This document shows, one piece after another, positions 10,163-17,059 of a DNA stretch of 56,658 nt; position 1 is the stretch's first letter, and every line of letters starts with the position of its first letter. Source of the DNA: Clostridia bacterium (GTDB lineage Bacteria > Bacillota > Clostridia > Christensenellales > Aristaeellaceae); the NCBI GenBank assembly GCA_017476605.1, contig JAFUZM010000231.1, forward strand, positions 1 through 56,658. The letters are read 5' to 3'. The position numbers were made by a program, and so were the translations under genes. Under the pieces are notes generated by a model. The model was not told the DNA's origin. It did no database searches and was given only the letters and a program-made list of their open reading frames with translations.

Positions 10163-10429
10163 ATGGATGCGATTTTGAACAGCAGGGACGGGTTTACGGT
10201 GTTCCGCTTCGGTAATCATGTCATTCGTTTCAAGGCCCCCTATTCTTTGGAAAGGTATACCAGCGTCAAGGAATGGAACAAAGGTTATCTGGTGGTGGAT
10301 GCCAAATATCGGCACAATGACCAGGATGAAGAAGAGTATATTGATTTGGTTCCGATCCTGAAGGATCTGTATTTTGAACCTTCGACCTTTCTCGCGCCGA
10401 TCAAGGGAGTGAAGATCAGCTATGACTAA
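10163..10429 (+). CDS. Small conserved Clostridia protein, first of a trio (88 aa)
   Basis: Starts at ATG 10163 behind AAAGGGGG. The 88-residue product begins MDAILNSRDGFTVFRFG and contains IRFKAPYSLERYTSVKEW and a highly acidic stretch NDQDEEEYIDL. I remember near-identical small proteins in Clostridia genomes always followed by the same two partners, but I do not know a function. It overlaps the next gene by eight bases. The arrangement (three tiny overlapping genes, the last DUF4160-like) is reminiscent of a toxin-antitoxin or regulatory cassette; that is inference. Confidence 0.7.
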   Translation: MDAILNSRDGFTVFRFGNHVIRFKAPYSLERYTSVKEWNKGYLVVDAKYRHNDQDEEEYIDLVPILKDLYFEPSTFLAPIKGVKISYD

Positions 10430-10658
10430 AGCCACCATTATGAGCGTTGCCGATGCGGCGGATATAATCGTGAACGGCTATGCTTTCACGCGCGATCCAA
10501 AGGGATTCCGCGTCTTGAATCTGAATCAGCCCGATAAGGCGGCGGTGTTCTCCAAAGCCGGAGAAGTTTTGGAAACCAGCATGGACGACATCGAACTGCG
10601 GATTGCTCTGGATTACTACATCGCCAATCGGCAGTTTCTTAAGGAAGAGGATGCCTAA
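10422..10658 (+). CDS. Small conserved Clostridia protein, second of the trio (78 aa)
   Basis: A 78-residue protein starting at ATG 10422, inside the end of the preceding gene. Visible features are the N-terminal MTKATIMSVADAADIIVNGY, a central RVLNLNQPDKAAVFSKAGEV and a helical acidic end. There is no membrane or export signal. The ATG of the third gene (10651) overlaps its last codons, so all three would be translated in a coupled manner. Function unknown. Confidence 0.7.
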   Translation: MTKATIMSVADAADIIVNGYAFTRDPKGFRVLNLNQPDKAAVFSKAGEVLETSMDDIELRIALDYYIANRQFLKEEDA

Positions 10659-10931
10659 GTACTAAGATTTCAAAGTTGCAGGCTATTATCTGTACTTCAC
10701 ATCATTCTGCACGGTGGAGTGTATATGCACGTTCATGCCAGCGATGAACAGCTGTCCGAGGGCGGCTCAGGCAAATTCTTCGTGAAGAGCAATGGGGATA
10801 CGGTTCTCCAACACCGAGGCAAACTGAACGACCGGGAAATCAACAAGATACAAAGCTTCATCAAGCAGAATTACAAGGAAATGTATTTCAAATGGGCTCA
10901 GTATAGTAAGAACGGCTTTTTCGGAGAGTAA
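10651..10931 (+). pseudogene. DUF4160-like third gene of the trio, broken
   Basis: From ATG 10651 the frame gives MPKY, then TAA at 10663-10665, then DFKVAGYYLYFTS and TVE in the same frame. At 10721-10727 (gtatatgcac) the frame jumps: removing one AT of the doubled AT gives VEC-MHVHASD, and the open frame runs to TAA at 10929-10931 (GKFFVKSNGDTVLQHRGKLN, then KWAQYSKNGFFGE). The His-x-His and GDTVLQ segments fit DUF4160-like small proteins. So it carries one nonsense codon and one two-base insertion. A shorter product from GTG 10719 or ATG 10725 is possible but lacks the N-terminal strand region. Confidence 0.65.
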
Positions 10932-11264
10932 AGCACGGACAAGTGGACGCTCTCAGGGCATGGTTTTGACATTCTGGTTTATATTGGAAGAGTCTTGAAG
11001 AACCTTATTAAATTAGTCTGTTTGGCGGCTAAACATGAAAAATGGCCAAATCGGACAGAAAATGCTTGTAAGTGAAAGCCGAGTGTATTATAAAATTGGA
11101 AATGGTTGCCGTGGCGTGAGATTTATAGTATCACGCATGATACTGTTTTGATACTGAAAAAGTCTGAAAATGTGTAGAAGAGAGAGATAATAAACATATA
11201 AAGATAAGAAATAATTATTGATATAATCCAAAACAGATATTAATAGAAATATCTTGTCGAGTGG

Positions 11265-11312
11265 GAATGAAATTGATGACCCGTTGTGCGGGAAATATCA
11301 TCAATTTCATTC
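11265..11312. repeat. Perfect 15-bp inverted repeat with nested stem
   Basis: GAATGAAATTGATGA at 11265-11279 pairs exactly with TCATCAATTTCATTC at 11298-11312. Between them CCCG-TTGTG-CGGG (11280-11292) forms an inner stem stacked on the outer one, leaving a five-base one-sided bulge (aaata). There is no T-run after it, so it is not an ordinary terminator. It could be the end of a small mobile element or a structured RNA. Confidence 0.75.
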
Positions 11313-11670
11313 TCAACCGAAAAGGCGCGATTTCCCCAGTGAGGAGTCGTGACTATTGAGGTTGCGGATAATAGTCAATTCTTTACATCCTGTCCCTGGG
11401 ACTGTTGATTTTCAACAGGTTCCGGGGACTTTTCTTTATCCGCAGGCTCAATTGTCGCAAAGGCGTTACAGCCGCCTTTGCTCTGTTTCAGTTGACCTCA
11501 GAACCGATGAAATTCCCGCCGCTGGCGGTCATCGTTTCTTCGCCCCAGGCAACAAAAAGGCTACAGAAATGTGCAAATTTTGATTTTCCAATTCATGAAC
11601 ATACTCCATCAAACCTATGACGGAAAAAAAGATTAATAATTGGGGCATAAAAAAATCCTTTTTTTACCTA

Positions 11671-11699
11671 TTGCTTTGATAGGCTTTTGGATGTATAAT
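11671..11699 (+). promoter_or_regulatory. Sigma-A-type promoter for the Tp47-like gene
   Basis: TTGCTT at 11671-11676, a 17-base spacer and TATAAT at 11694-11699. Transcription would begin near 11706, giving a leader of about 115 bases that contains the hairpin at 11744-11765. Confidence 0.75.
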
Positions 11700-11743
11700 T
11701 AGATACATCTAACTGCTTTGTAAAAAGCGTTTTTCTTTGTCCG

Positions 11744-11765
11744 GCTGTTAGCCATAGCTAACAGC
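11744..11765 (+). promoter_or_regulatory. Leader hairpin
   Basis: GCTGTTAGC, loop CATA, GCTAACAGC: a perfect 9-bp stem in the leader of the Tp47-like gene, about 55 bases before its start. No T-run follows at once, so it is more likely an mRNA-stabilising or regulatory stem than a terminator. Confidence 0.55.
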
Positions 11766-11820
11766 GAGTTGAAGCGTTGGATAAATAAAAGCGCATACGC
11801 GCAGAAGGAGAACTCATTCC

Positions 11821-13176
11821 ATGAAAAAACTGATTTCCCTGATCCTGGCCCTGGCGCTGACCGCGTCCCTGGCGTCCTTTGCTGCCGCCGAGGATGGCGT
11901 CGTCTACGGCACTGCCACCTTGACCTATGCCGATTTTTACGCGGGTAACGTGAGCAGCACCGATTCCATCGACATGGTCACCTCCGCCACCACCGGCAAA
12001 TCCGGCACCTTTACCAACACCGTTTCCGACTTTGTGGACGAGAAAACCAACCGGGAGGGCTATCATCTGACCGGCATCGCCAATGTGAATGTGGCTGTGC
12101 CTGCTGAACAGGTGGAAGCCTACAAGGCTCTGAACCCCACCTTCGTGGAAACCGCCGAAGTCCCCGCTCAGTATAAGCCCGTTACCGTGGAGGACGGCAA
12201 GGCCGTGTATGGCGCTACAGTGTTCAACGTAGCAGCCACCGTGACCGACGCCGACATCGAAGTGGTCACCGACTCCCATTGGGGCGATTATCAGATCAAC
12301 ATCCTGGAAACCAGCACTTCCTACATCCGCAATACCCGCGAGGACGAGGGCTTTGCCGTGAACAGTAACGTGCAGGGCATCATCCTGGAAACTGAAAGCG
12401 GCCTCAAAGTCGGCATGGAGCATCTGCAGAGCATTTGGGTGCAGCCCTATGAAATTTCCTGGAACGTGTCCGTGGACAATACCCATAACGATGAGCTGAT
12501 CTACGACAACATCCCCGAGCTGGACAAGCTGATGGGCGAAAAGATCGTGAAGGTCACCTTCATCAACGCGAACGACGCTTATGAATTTGTTTTCGACGGC
12601 GCGTACCTGCCCATCAAGTTCCCTAGCAGCCTGGCTGTGGATGACGCCCGCTCCGCCGATGGCAAAACCAGCGTGATCGTTACCGGCCTGGTGGATGATT
12701 ATGTTCCTTCCTACGCCGTGGAGGGCCTGGAGGTTTCCGTGGAAAACAACAGCGAAATGACCTGGACCGCCGATCTGCCTGGCGCTTATACCCTGGTGCT
12801 GACGGATGCCAAGGGCGTGTACGCCAAAATGAGTGCTACCTTCATCCTGTCCTCCGATATCCTGCCCGTGGTCTGGGACGCTGACCTGGGCGAATTGGCA
12901 ACAGCTGAAGGCTTTGATGAAGCCCTGAAAGATGCCTTCATCAAGAATCTTTCTATCGTCACTGTGAACGGCAAGGAATACGCCGCCTCCGGCCGCGGTG
13001 CCGCCGTGATCATCAACAACATCGGCGAATTGGACACCGAGGCCGCCGTCACCAGCGGCAAGGGCAAGGATGCCACTGTGACGCCCATCTTTCCCGAATC
13101 CGGCACATATGAAATCATTGTGACCGCCACGGGCTTTGATATGCCCCTGACCTTCACCACTGACATCCAGAAGTAA
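11821..13176 (+). CDS. Secreted Tp47-like (PBP-Tp47) protein with flavinylation-like motif
   Basis: A 451-residue exported protein; residues 1-23 are a signal peptide (MKKLISLILALALTASLASF, cleavage after AAA). The mature part begins GVVYGTATLTYADFYAG and continues with KVGMEHLQSIWVQPYEISW, matching the architecture of Treponema pallidum Tp47 (PBP-Tp47 domains a and c) with C-terminal beta-sandwich repeats. Near residue 58 it has IDMVTSATTGKS, which fits the D-x-x-[S/T]-[G/S]-A-T pattern at which ApbE attaches FMN to extracytoplasmic proteins. The next gene has the same motif in a true FMN-binding domain. It starts at ATG 11821 after AGAAGGAG. A rho-independent terminator follows its stop by 12 bases. 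No Cys for lipidation is present. A role in extracellular redox or cofactor binding is inference. Confidence 0.75.
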   Translation: MKKLISLILALALTASLASFAAAEDGVVYGTATLTYADFYAGNVSSTDSIDMVTSATTGKSGTFTNTVSDFVDEKTNREGYHLTGIANVNVAVPAEQVEAYKALNPTFVETAEVPAQYKPVTVEDGKAVYGATVFNVAATVTDADIEVVTDSHWGDYQINILETSTSYIRNTREDEGFAVNSNVQGIILETESGLKVGMEHLQSIWVQPYEISWNVSVDNTHNDELIYDNIPELDKLMGEKIVKVTFINANDAYEFVFDGAYLPIKFPSSLAVDDARSADGKTSVIVTGLVDDYVPSYAVEGLEVSVENNSEMTWTADLPGAYTLVLTDAKGVYAKMSATFILSSDILPVVWDADLGELATAEGFDEALKDAFIKNLSIVTVNGKEYAASGRGAAVIINNIGELDTEAAVTSGKGKDATVTPIFPESGTYEIIVTATGFDMPLTFTTDIQK

Positions 13177-13188
13177 CCCATTTTCCTG

Positions 13189-13222
13189 CCACCGCAGGGT
13201 AAAAATGCCCTGCGGTGGTTTT
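13189..13222 (+). terminator. Rho-independent terminator after the Tp47-like gene
   Basis: CCACCGCAGGG (13189-13199), loop of eight bases, CCCTGCGGTGG (13208-13218), then TTTT. The stem covers an upstream in-frame ATG at 13205, which therefore is unlikely to be the start of the following gene. Confidence 0.85.
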
Positions 13223-13240
13223 CTGTATGAAAGAGAAGCT

Positions 13241-14329
13241 ATGGTTTTATTGATTTCTTTGTTCCTGGCGTTTTTGATCGTTCGGCTTGGAAAAACAGTG
13301 CTGAAAAAACGGGCGGGGCTTTGCTATGGGATCGCCTGCGCCATGTCGCTTAGCATCGTCACGTTCGTATACAGCGGGGCGAGCAAGAACCTTTCAGGAG
13401 TTCCTCAAACACTGGCCAACGTGCTATTGCAGGGCGGACTGGCAGGCGCACTGTTCATCCTCGTAATGTACGCGGGTGCGGTACCGGATAAGAGCGTCTT
13501 CCGAAAAACGGTGATGCCCCTGCGCGGTCCCCTGTCCATTCTGGCCTCCATCCTGACTCTGGGGCATAATATTGCTTACGGGAGAACTTATTTTGTGTAC
13601 CTGTTCACCCAGGCGTCATCTCTTCGATTAAACGTACTCCTGGCGGCTATCTGCTCGCTGATTATGATCTTCATCATGCTGCCGCTGTTTGTTACGTCCT
13701 TTCTCTGCATCCGCAAAAAGATGCCGCCAAAACGCTGGAAGCAACTACAAAGGCTGGCGTATGTTTTTTACGCCCTCATGTTCATCCACGTGTTGTTGCT
13801 GAACACCACGGGGGCGCGGGAGGGTAAATGGACGGCCATTTTGAATATCGCTCTGTATGCTCTTTTGTTCCTGGTCTACGCCAGTCTGCGCCTGTGTCGT
13901 TGGGCGCAGAAGAGCGGACGAGAGAGTTGGACAGCGTCGATTCAACTGCTCTGCTCTGCCCTGATGATTGGCGGGCTCACGCTGATTTTCATGCCGATCA
14001 AAGGAGAATCTGTCGCCATTCAGGCAGCAGAAACGATCAAAGAAGTATACGAGGAGCCGGATGCCTGGATAGATGGCAAATACAAGGGCGACGCCATCGG
14101 CTATAATGGACGTCTGACCGTATCCGTGGTAGTAAAGGATGGAAAAATCAGCCGTGCTGTCTGTACCGGGAATGTGGAGGACGAACCCTATATCACCGAC
14201 GCCATCGAAGGCGTGCTGGGGACCATGGTGGATAAGAACACCACCCACGTGGATACCGTCAGTAGCGCCACCACCACCTCCGACGCCCTGATCGAGGCCG
14301 TTCGCAAAGCGCTGGATCAGGCGAAATAA
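13241..14329 (+). CDS. Membrane ferric-reductase-like/FMN-binding fusion protein
   Basis: A polytopic protein of 362 residues from ATG 13241. I reject the in-frame ATG 13205 because it sits in the terminator loop. About six membrane helices (first MVLLISLFLAFLIV; then around IACAMSLSIVTFVYSG, LILTLGHNIAYG-type with a His that could ligate heme, IMIFIMLPLFV, and MFIHVLLL) resemble the YedZ/MsrQ ferric-reductase transmembrane fold. A C-terminal extracytoplasmic FMN-binding domain (about residues 270-362) ends in VDTVSSATTTSDALIEAV, a flavinylation site (FMN would be on the Thr of SAT). The likely job is to carry electrons across the membrane to the covalently bound flavin and on to a partner such as the Tp47-like protein upstream. 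No apbE flavin transferase is present in the window. Confidence 0.78.
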   Translation: MVLLISLFLAFLIVRLGKTVLKKRAGLCYGIACAMSLSIVTFVYSGASKNLSGVPQTLANVLLQGGLAGALFILVMYAGAVPDKSVFRKTVMPLRGPLSILASILTLGHNIAYGRTYFVYLFTQASSLRLNVLLAAICSLIMIFIMLPLFVTSFLCIRKKMPPKRWKQLQRLAYVFYALMFIHVLLLNTTGAREGKWTAILNIALYALLFLVYASLRLCRWAQKSGRESWTASIQLLCSALMIGGLTLIFMPIKGESVAIQAAETIKEVYEEPDAWIDGKYKGDAIGYNGRLTVSVVVKDGKISRAVCTGNVEDEPYITDAIEGVLGTMVDKNTTHVDTVSSATTTSDALIEAVRKALDQAK

Positions 14330-14407
14330 AAATTAGATTCCAGCAATCGCTATTCTGTGGATTTCTGCAAAGAAGCCTTCCACAGCTATTCCAGAATATA
14401 TCTCATC

Positions 14408-14435
14408 TTGACAGTACGATTATATCGTATATAAT
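14408..14435 (+). promoter_or_regulatory. higBA promoter with palindromic operator in the spacer
   Basis: TTGACA at 14408-14413 and TATAAT at 14430-14435 with a 16-base spacer. Inside the spacer ACGAT-TAT-ATCGT (14416-14428) is a perfect palindrome, a natural site for the helix-turn-helix antitoxin encoded downstream, as known for autoregulated HigBA modules. Confidence 0.75.
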
Positions 14436-14469
14436 TATATGTGAAAGATGTTCTGCTTGGAGGCCTGCG

Positions 14470-14799
14470 ATGACACGTGAATTCGTTTATACTGAACCAT
14501 TCCGTAAATGTTGGAAAGCAATGGGGCTCTCAGAAGATGATCTGAAAAAGCTGGAGGAAATTCTTTTGGAGGATCCTCAGTTAGGTGACGTCATTGAAGG
14601 AACCGGCGGTGCACGTAAAATGCGGATTCAGATCGAGAATCGTGGAAACTCCGGCGGTGGTCGTGTAATCTACGTTGACGTGTTTGAGAAAGAAAAACTG
14701 TATTTCCTGCTTGCCTATCCTAAAAATGTCCAGGACAACCTGACCCCGGATCAAAAAAAGCAAGTACGTAAATTGGTTGAAGAAATCAAAAAGGAGTGA
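14470..14799 (+). CDS. higB: RelE/HigB-family toxin
   Basis: A 109-residue protein of the type II toxin family that cleaves mRNA on the ribosome. The basic/aromatic pattern TEPFRKCWKAMGLSEDDL, GTGGARKMRIQIENRG, GRVIYVDVFEKEKLYFLLAY and KNVQDNLTPDQKKQVRKLVEE is the COG4737/HigB-like arrangement, with Arg and Lys residues in the central strands. It starts at ATG 14470 after TTGGAGG. The order is toxin first and antitoxin second, as in other HigBA pairs; the antitoxin start lies just past the toxin stop. Confidence 0.88.
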   Translation: MTREFVYTEPFRKCWKAMGLSEDDLKKLEEILLEDPQLGDVIEGTGGARKMRIQIENRGNSGGGRVIYVDVFEKEKLYFLLAYPKNVQDNLTPDQKKQVRKLVEEIKKE

Positions 14800-14804
14800 G
14801 ATCC

Positions 14805-15161
14805 ATGGAAGATATCAAATTCAGTTCCTCTTTATCTGAGCAGGAGATGAAGGAAAACTTTGCTGGTTTTGACTTCTTTGACGGATTAATGGAAGGATTG
14901 ACCGAAGCATTAGCGCATTCCAAAGGCAAAGCAACCGCTGAGACTTTTTTCCGAAAAAGATCCCTGCCGGATGTGAATGTGGCTGAAATCAGAAGCTCAT
15001 TGAACATGACGCAGCGAAGCTTCGCATCCATGTTGGGAGTTTCCCCCCGCACAGTTGAGTCCTGGGAGGCAGGAAGGACAACTCCGACCCCAACCGCAAA
15101 AAAACTGTTGTTTCTGATCCGGGAAGATCATCGTCTGGCCCAAAGACTTATAGAAGCATAA
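14805..15161 (+). CDS. higA: HigA-type antitoxin with XRE helix-turn-helix
   Basis: A 118-residue antitoxin. Residues about 20-55 (FAGFDFFDGLMEGLTEALAH) should bind the toxin; residues about 63-115 form a Cro/CI-type helix-turn-helix (EIRSSLNMTQRSFASMLGVS, then RTVESWEAGRTTPTPTAKKLL). I prefer ATG 14805 to the GTG 14796 that overlaps the toxin stop, since GGAG at 14791-14794 is better spaced to it. It probably represses its own promoter through the palindrome at 14416-14428. Confidence 0.88.
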   Translation: MEDIKFSSSLSEQEMKENFAGFDFFDGLMEGLTEALAHSKGKATAETFFRKRSLPDVNVAEIRSSLNMTQRSFASMLGVSPRTVESWEAGRTTPTPTAKKLLFLIREDHRLAQRLIEA

Positions 15162-15380
15162 TCATGCCACTGTAACCTTGTTTAAACAATCAGAAAGGAA
15201 ACGCATAAGCAAGAATATTCCCACGCCCACAATGGGAGAAATTCTCACGAAAGAATTCATGCTTTCCAAAAGTTGAGCCTGTGTTATTATACCTTAAGTC
15301 ACTCAATATTGAGTTTTTTTACCATTCGAGATTGCAGTTTGCCAATTCGAAAATACAAGAAAAAGGAGCAGTGCATTGAA

Positions 15381-15902
15381 ATGATCAGTCCAAATGAAGT
15401 AAAGGCACGGGCACAACAAAAGAAAAACGAGAACTATGCATTTCGGACTTTTCTCAAAGTTCAAGCTGATCCGGAGAAACTGGATCGGCAGTTTCTGAAA
15501 CTGCATAAGGAACTTTTTCGTAATTACGATTGTAATGCATGCCGGAACTGCTGCAAACAATTTCGAGGAACTCTCTCCGGGGAAGAAGCTGCACAATGTG
15601 CTGAAAATCTCGATATGTCTCCCGATGAATTCAAAGCAAAGTATCTTCACCTGAATAAGGAAGGAATGTACGATACAAATCATGTGCCCTGTGATTTTCT
15701 GCAAGAAGACGGAAGTTGTCTGCTTGGAGATTGCAAACCTGATGATTGTACAGACTTTCCGTTTACAGCAAGGCCTGATCGTTGGTCAAGCCTTCTTGGA
15801 ATCATGAGTAATGTTGCGGTGTGTCCTGTACTTTTTGAAATGATTGAACGATTAAAGAATGAATATGGTTTTGTCTACCACAGGAACAACAGATGGTATT
15901 GA
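15381..15902 (+). CDS. YkgJ-family cysteine cluster protein
   Basis: A 173-residue protein with the Zn/Fe-chelating cysteine cluster of the YkgJ family: DCNACRNCCKQF near residue 50, then PCDFLQEDGSCLLGDCKPDDC and a late VAVCPVLFE Cys. Proteins of this family are small metal-cluster proteins of uncertain role. It starts at ATG 15381 behind AAAAGGAG; an upstream extension to 15273 has no ribosome site. It stands alone, with a 219-base gap to the antitoxin gene in which I see no other gene. Confidence 0.82.
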   Translation: MISPNEVKARAQQKKNENYAFRTFLKVQADPEKLDRQFLKLHKELFRNYDCNACRNCCKQFRGTLSGEEAAQCAENLDMSPDEFKAKYLHLNKEGMYDTNHVPCDFLQEDGSCLLGDCKPDDCTDFPFTARPDRWSSLLGIMSNVAVCPVLFEMIERLKNEYGFVYHRNNRWY

Positions 15903-16042
15903 GAATGATCGTATTTCATGAAGCGATCTGACTGATTCAGAAGAATAGGCAACATTTTTTTCAGAAGTTTAGGCATGCATTAGAGAAGACCCTCCCGTCA
16001 GCTTGAACGCTTGGTATATGTACAGAAAGGAGCACATCTACT

Positions 16043-16771
16043 ATGAAGAATAAAGTCACACTGATCCTTTCAGCGTTGCTGCTTTTATCCATGCCCTGTG
16101 CTGTTGCGGAAGAATCTGCCAACGCGGAAAGTGCATCGGTATCAGCCTCCACCAACGATTCTTTCTTCATCACAGAAATCACAGATACAATATTCGATCG
16201 TATATACGGGAAGTCCTTCAAGGAGGACTGCACTCTGCCCAGGGAGGACTTGCGTTACCTCCATGTTTTGCATAAGGATTTGGAAGGAAACGTGCATGAG
16301 GGTGAGATGATTGTCAATCGGCACATTGCGGAGGACGTTCTGGACATCCTGAAACAGTTGTATGAGGCAGAGTATCCGATTGAAAAGATCCGTCTGATTG
16401 ATGAATATGATGCTGAGGATGAGGCCTCCATGGAGGACAACAATTCATCCGCCTTCAACTTCCGCTTTATTTCTCACACAACACGTGTGTCCAAGCACGG
16501 GCTGGGACTGGCCGTGGATATCAACACGCTCTACAATCCATATACGAAAGTGGTGGATGGAGAGCGAATCATAGAGCCGATCACTGGCGAGCCATATCTC
16601 GACAGGAATGCAGACTTCCCCTATAAGATTGATGAAAACGATCTCTGCTATCGCCTGTTCATCGAACATGGCTTTGAATGGGGAGGCGCATGGGAGGACA
16701 GAAAGGACTATCAGCATTTCGAAATCCCGAATGCACAGATCGCAGTATGGTATCCTGAGAATCAGCCGTAA
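16043..16771 (+). CDS. Secreted M15-family peptidase (D,D-carboxypeptidase-like)
   Basis: A 242-residue exported zinc peptidase, probably trimming peptidoglycan peptides. Residues 1-22 are a signal peptide (MKNKVTLILSALLLLSMPCA, AVA-E). The Zn site is visible as SKHGLGLAVDINTLYN (His and Asp) and EWGGAWEDRKDYQHFEI (His), matching the VanY/M15_4 type pattern SxHxxGxAxD...HxE. A Ser/Ala-rich linker follows the signal peptide. It starts at ATG 16043 with AGGAG upstream, and a strong terminator at 16831 ends the unit. Confidence 0.85.
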   Translation: MKNKVTLILSALLLLSMPCAVAEESANAESASVSASTNDSFFITEITDTIFDRIYGKSFKEDCTLPREDLRYLHVLHKDLEGNVHEGEMIVNRHIAEDVLDILKQLYEAEYPIEKIRLIDEYDAEDEASMEDNNSSAFNFRFISHTTRVSKHGLGLAVDINTLYNPYTKVVDGERIIEPITGEPYLDRNADFPYKIDENDLCYRLFIEHGFEWGGAWEDRKDYQHFEIPNAQIAVWYPENQP

Positions 16772-16830
16772 ACAGAATAATAGATGCTCCCGGCAGATCA
16801 CTTGCAGATACATGCAGGGAAGCATCTTTC

Positions 16831-16865
16831 CGCACTGAAATAAATGTCTTATTTCAGTGCGTTTT
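16831..16865 (+). terminator. Rho-independent terminator after the M15 peptidase
   Basis: CGCACTGAAATAA (16831-16843), loop ATGTC, TTATTTCAGTGCG (16849-16861), TTTT. Perfect 13-bp stem about 60 bases after the stop. Confidence 0.9.
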
Positions 16866-17059
16866 ACATTTTGGTGAACTTTTCTTCGTGATATGCCAAT
16901 TGTGTTGAGATACCATCCTTTTCGTGTGTTGTGTGTTCTCAAAAATGGGTGTATTCTATGTTCAGAAGTTTAAAAGGCATGAAATCAAACAAAAAAGATA
17001 TACCTGACAGGATGATGAACATAGCACACGGATAAATATCGCTAAAAGGGGGCGTAGAT

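Larger units (their letters stand above)
10932..11820 (+). other. Long intergenic region with hairpins, no confident gene
   Basis: About 890 bases without a convincing gene. The first 300 are AT-rich. A strong hairpin lies at 11265-11312. Between about 11370 and 11560 the composition turns more coding-like, but open frames on either strand are short and unlike any family I know; this may be the remains of a gene read on the minus strand (a frame ending SPEPVENQQSQGQDVKN). The last 150 bases carry the promoter and leader hairpin of the following gene. Confidence 0.6.

Noticed and set aside
8924-10438. 504-codon minus-strand frame
   Set aside because: Antisense of the HAD gene; composition typical of a reverse shadow in GC-rich DNA.
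11356-11620. Two short plus-strand frames in the gene-free stretch
   Set aside because: No ribosome site, no protein-like pattern, mutually overlapping.
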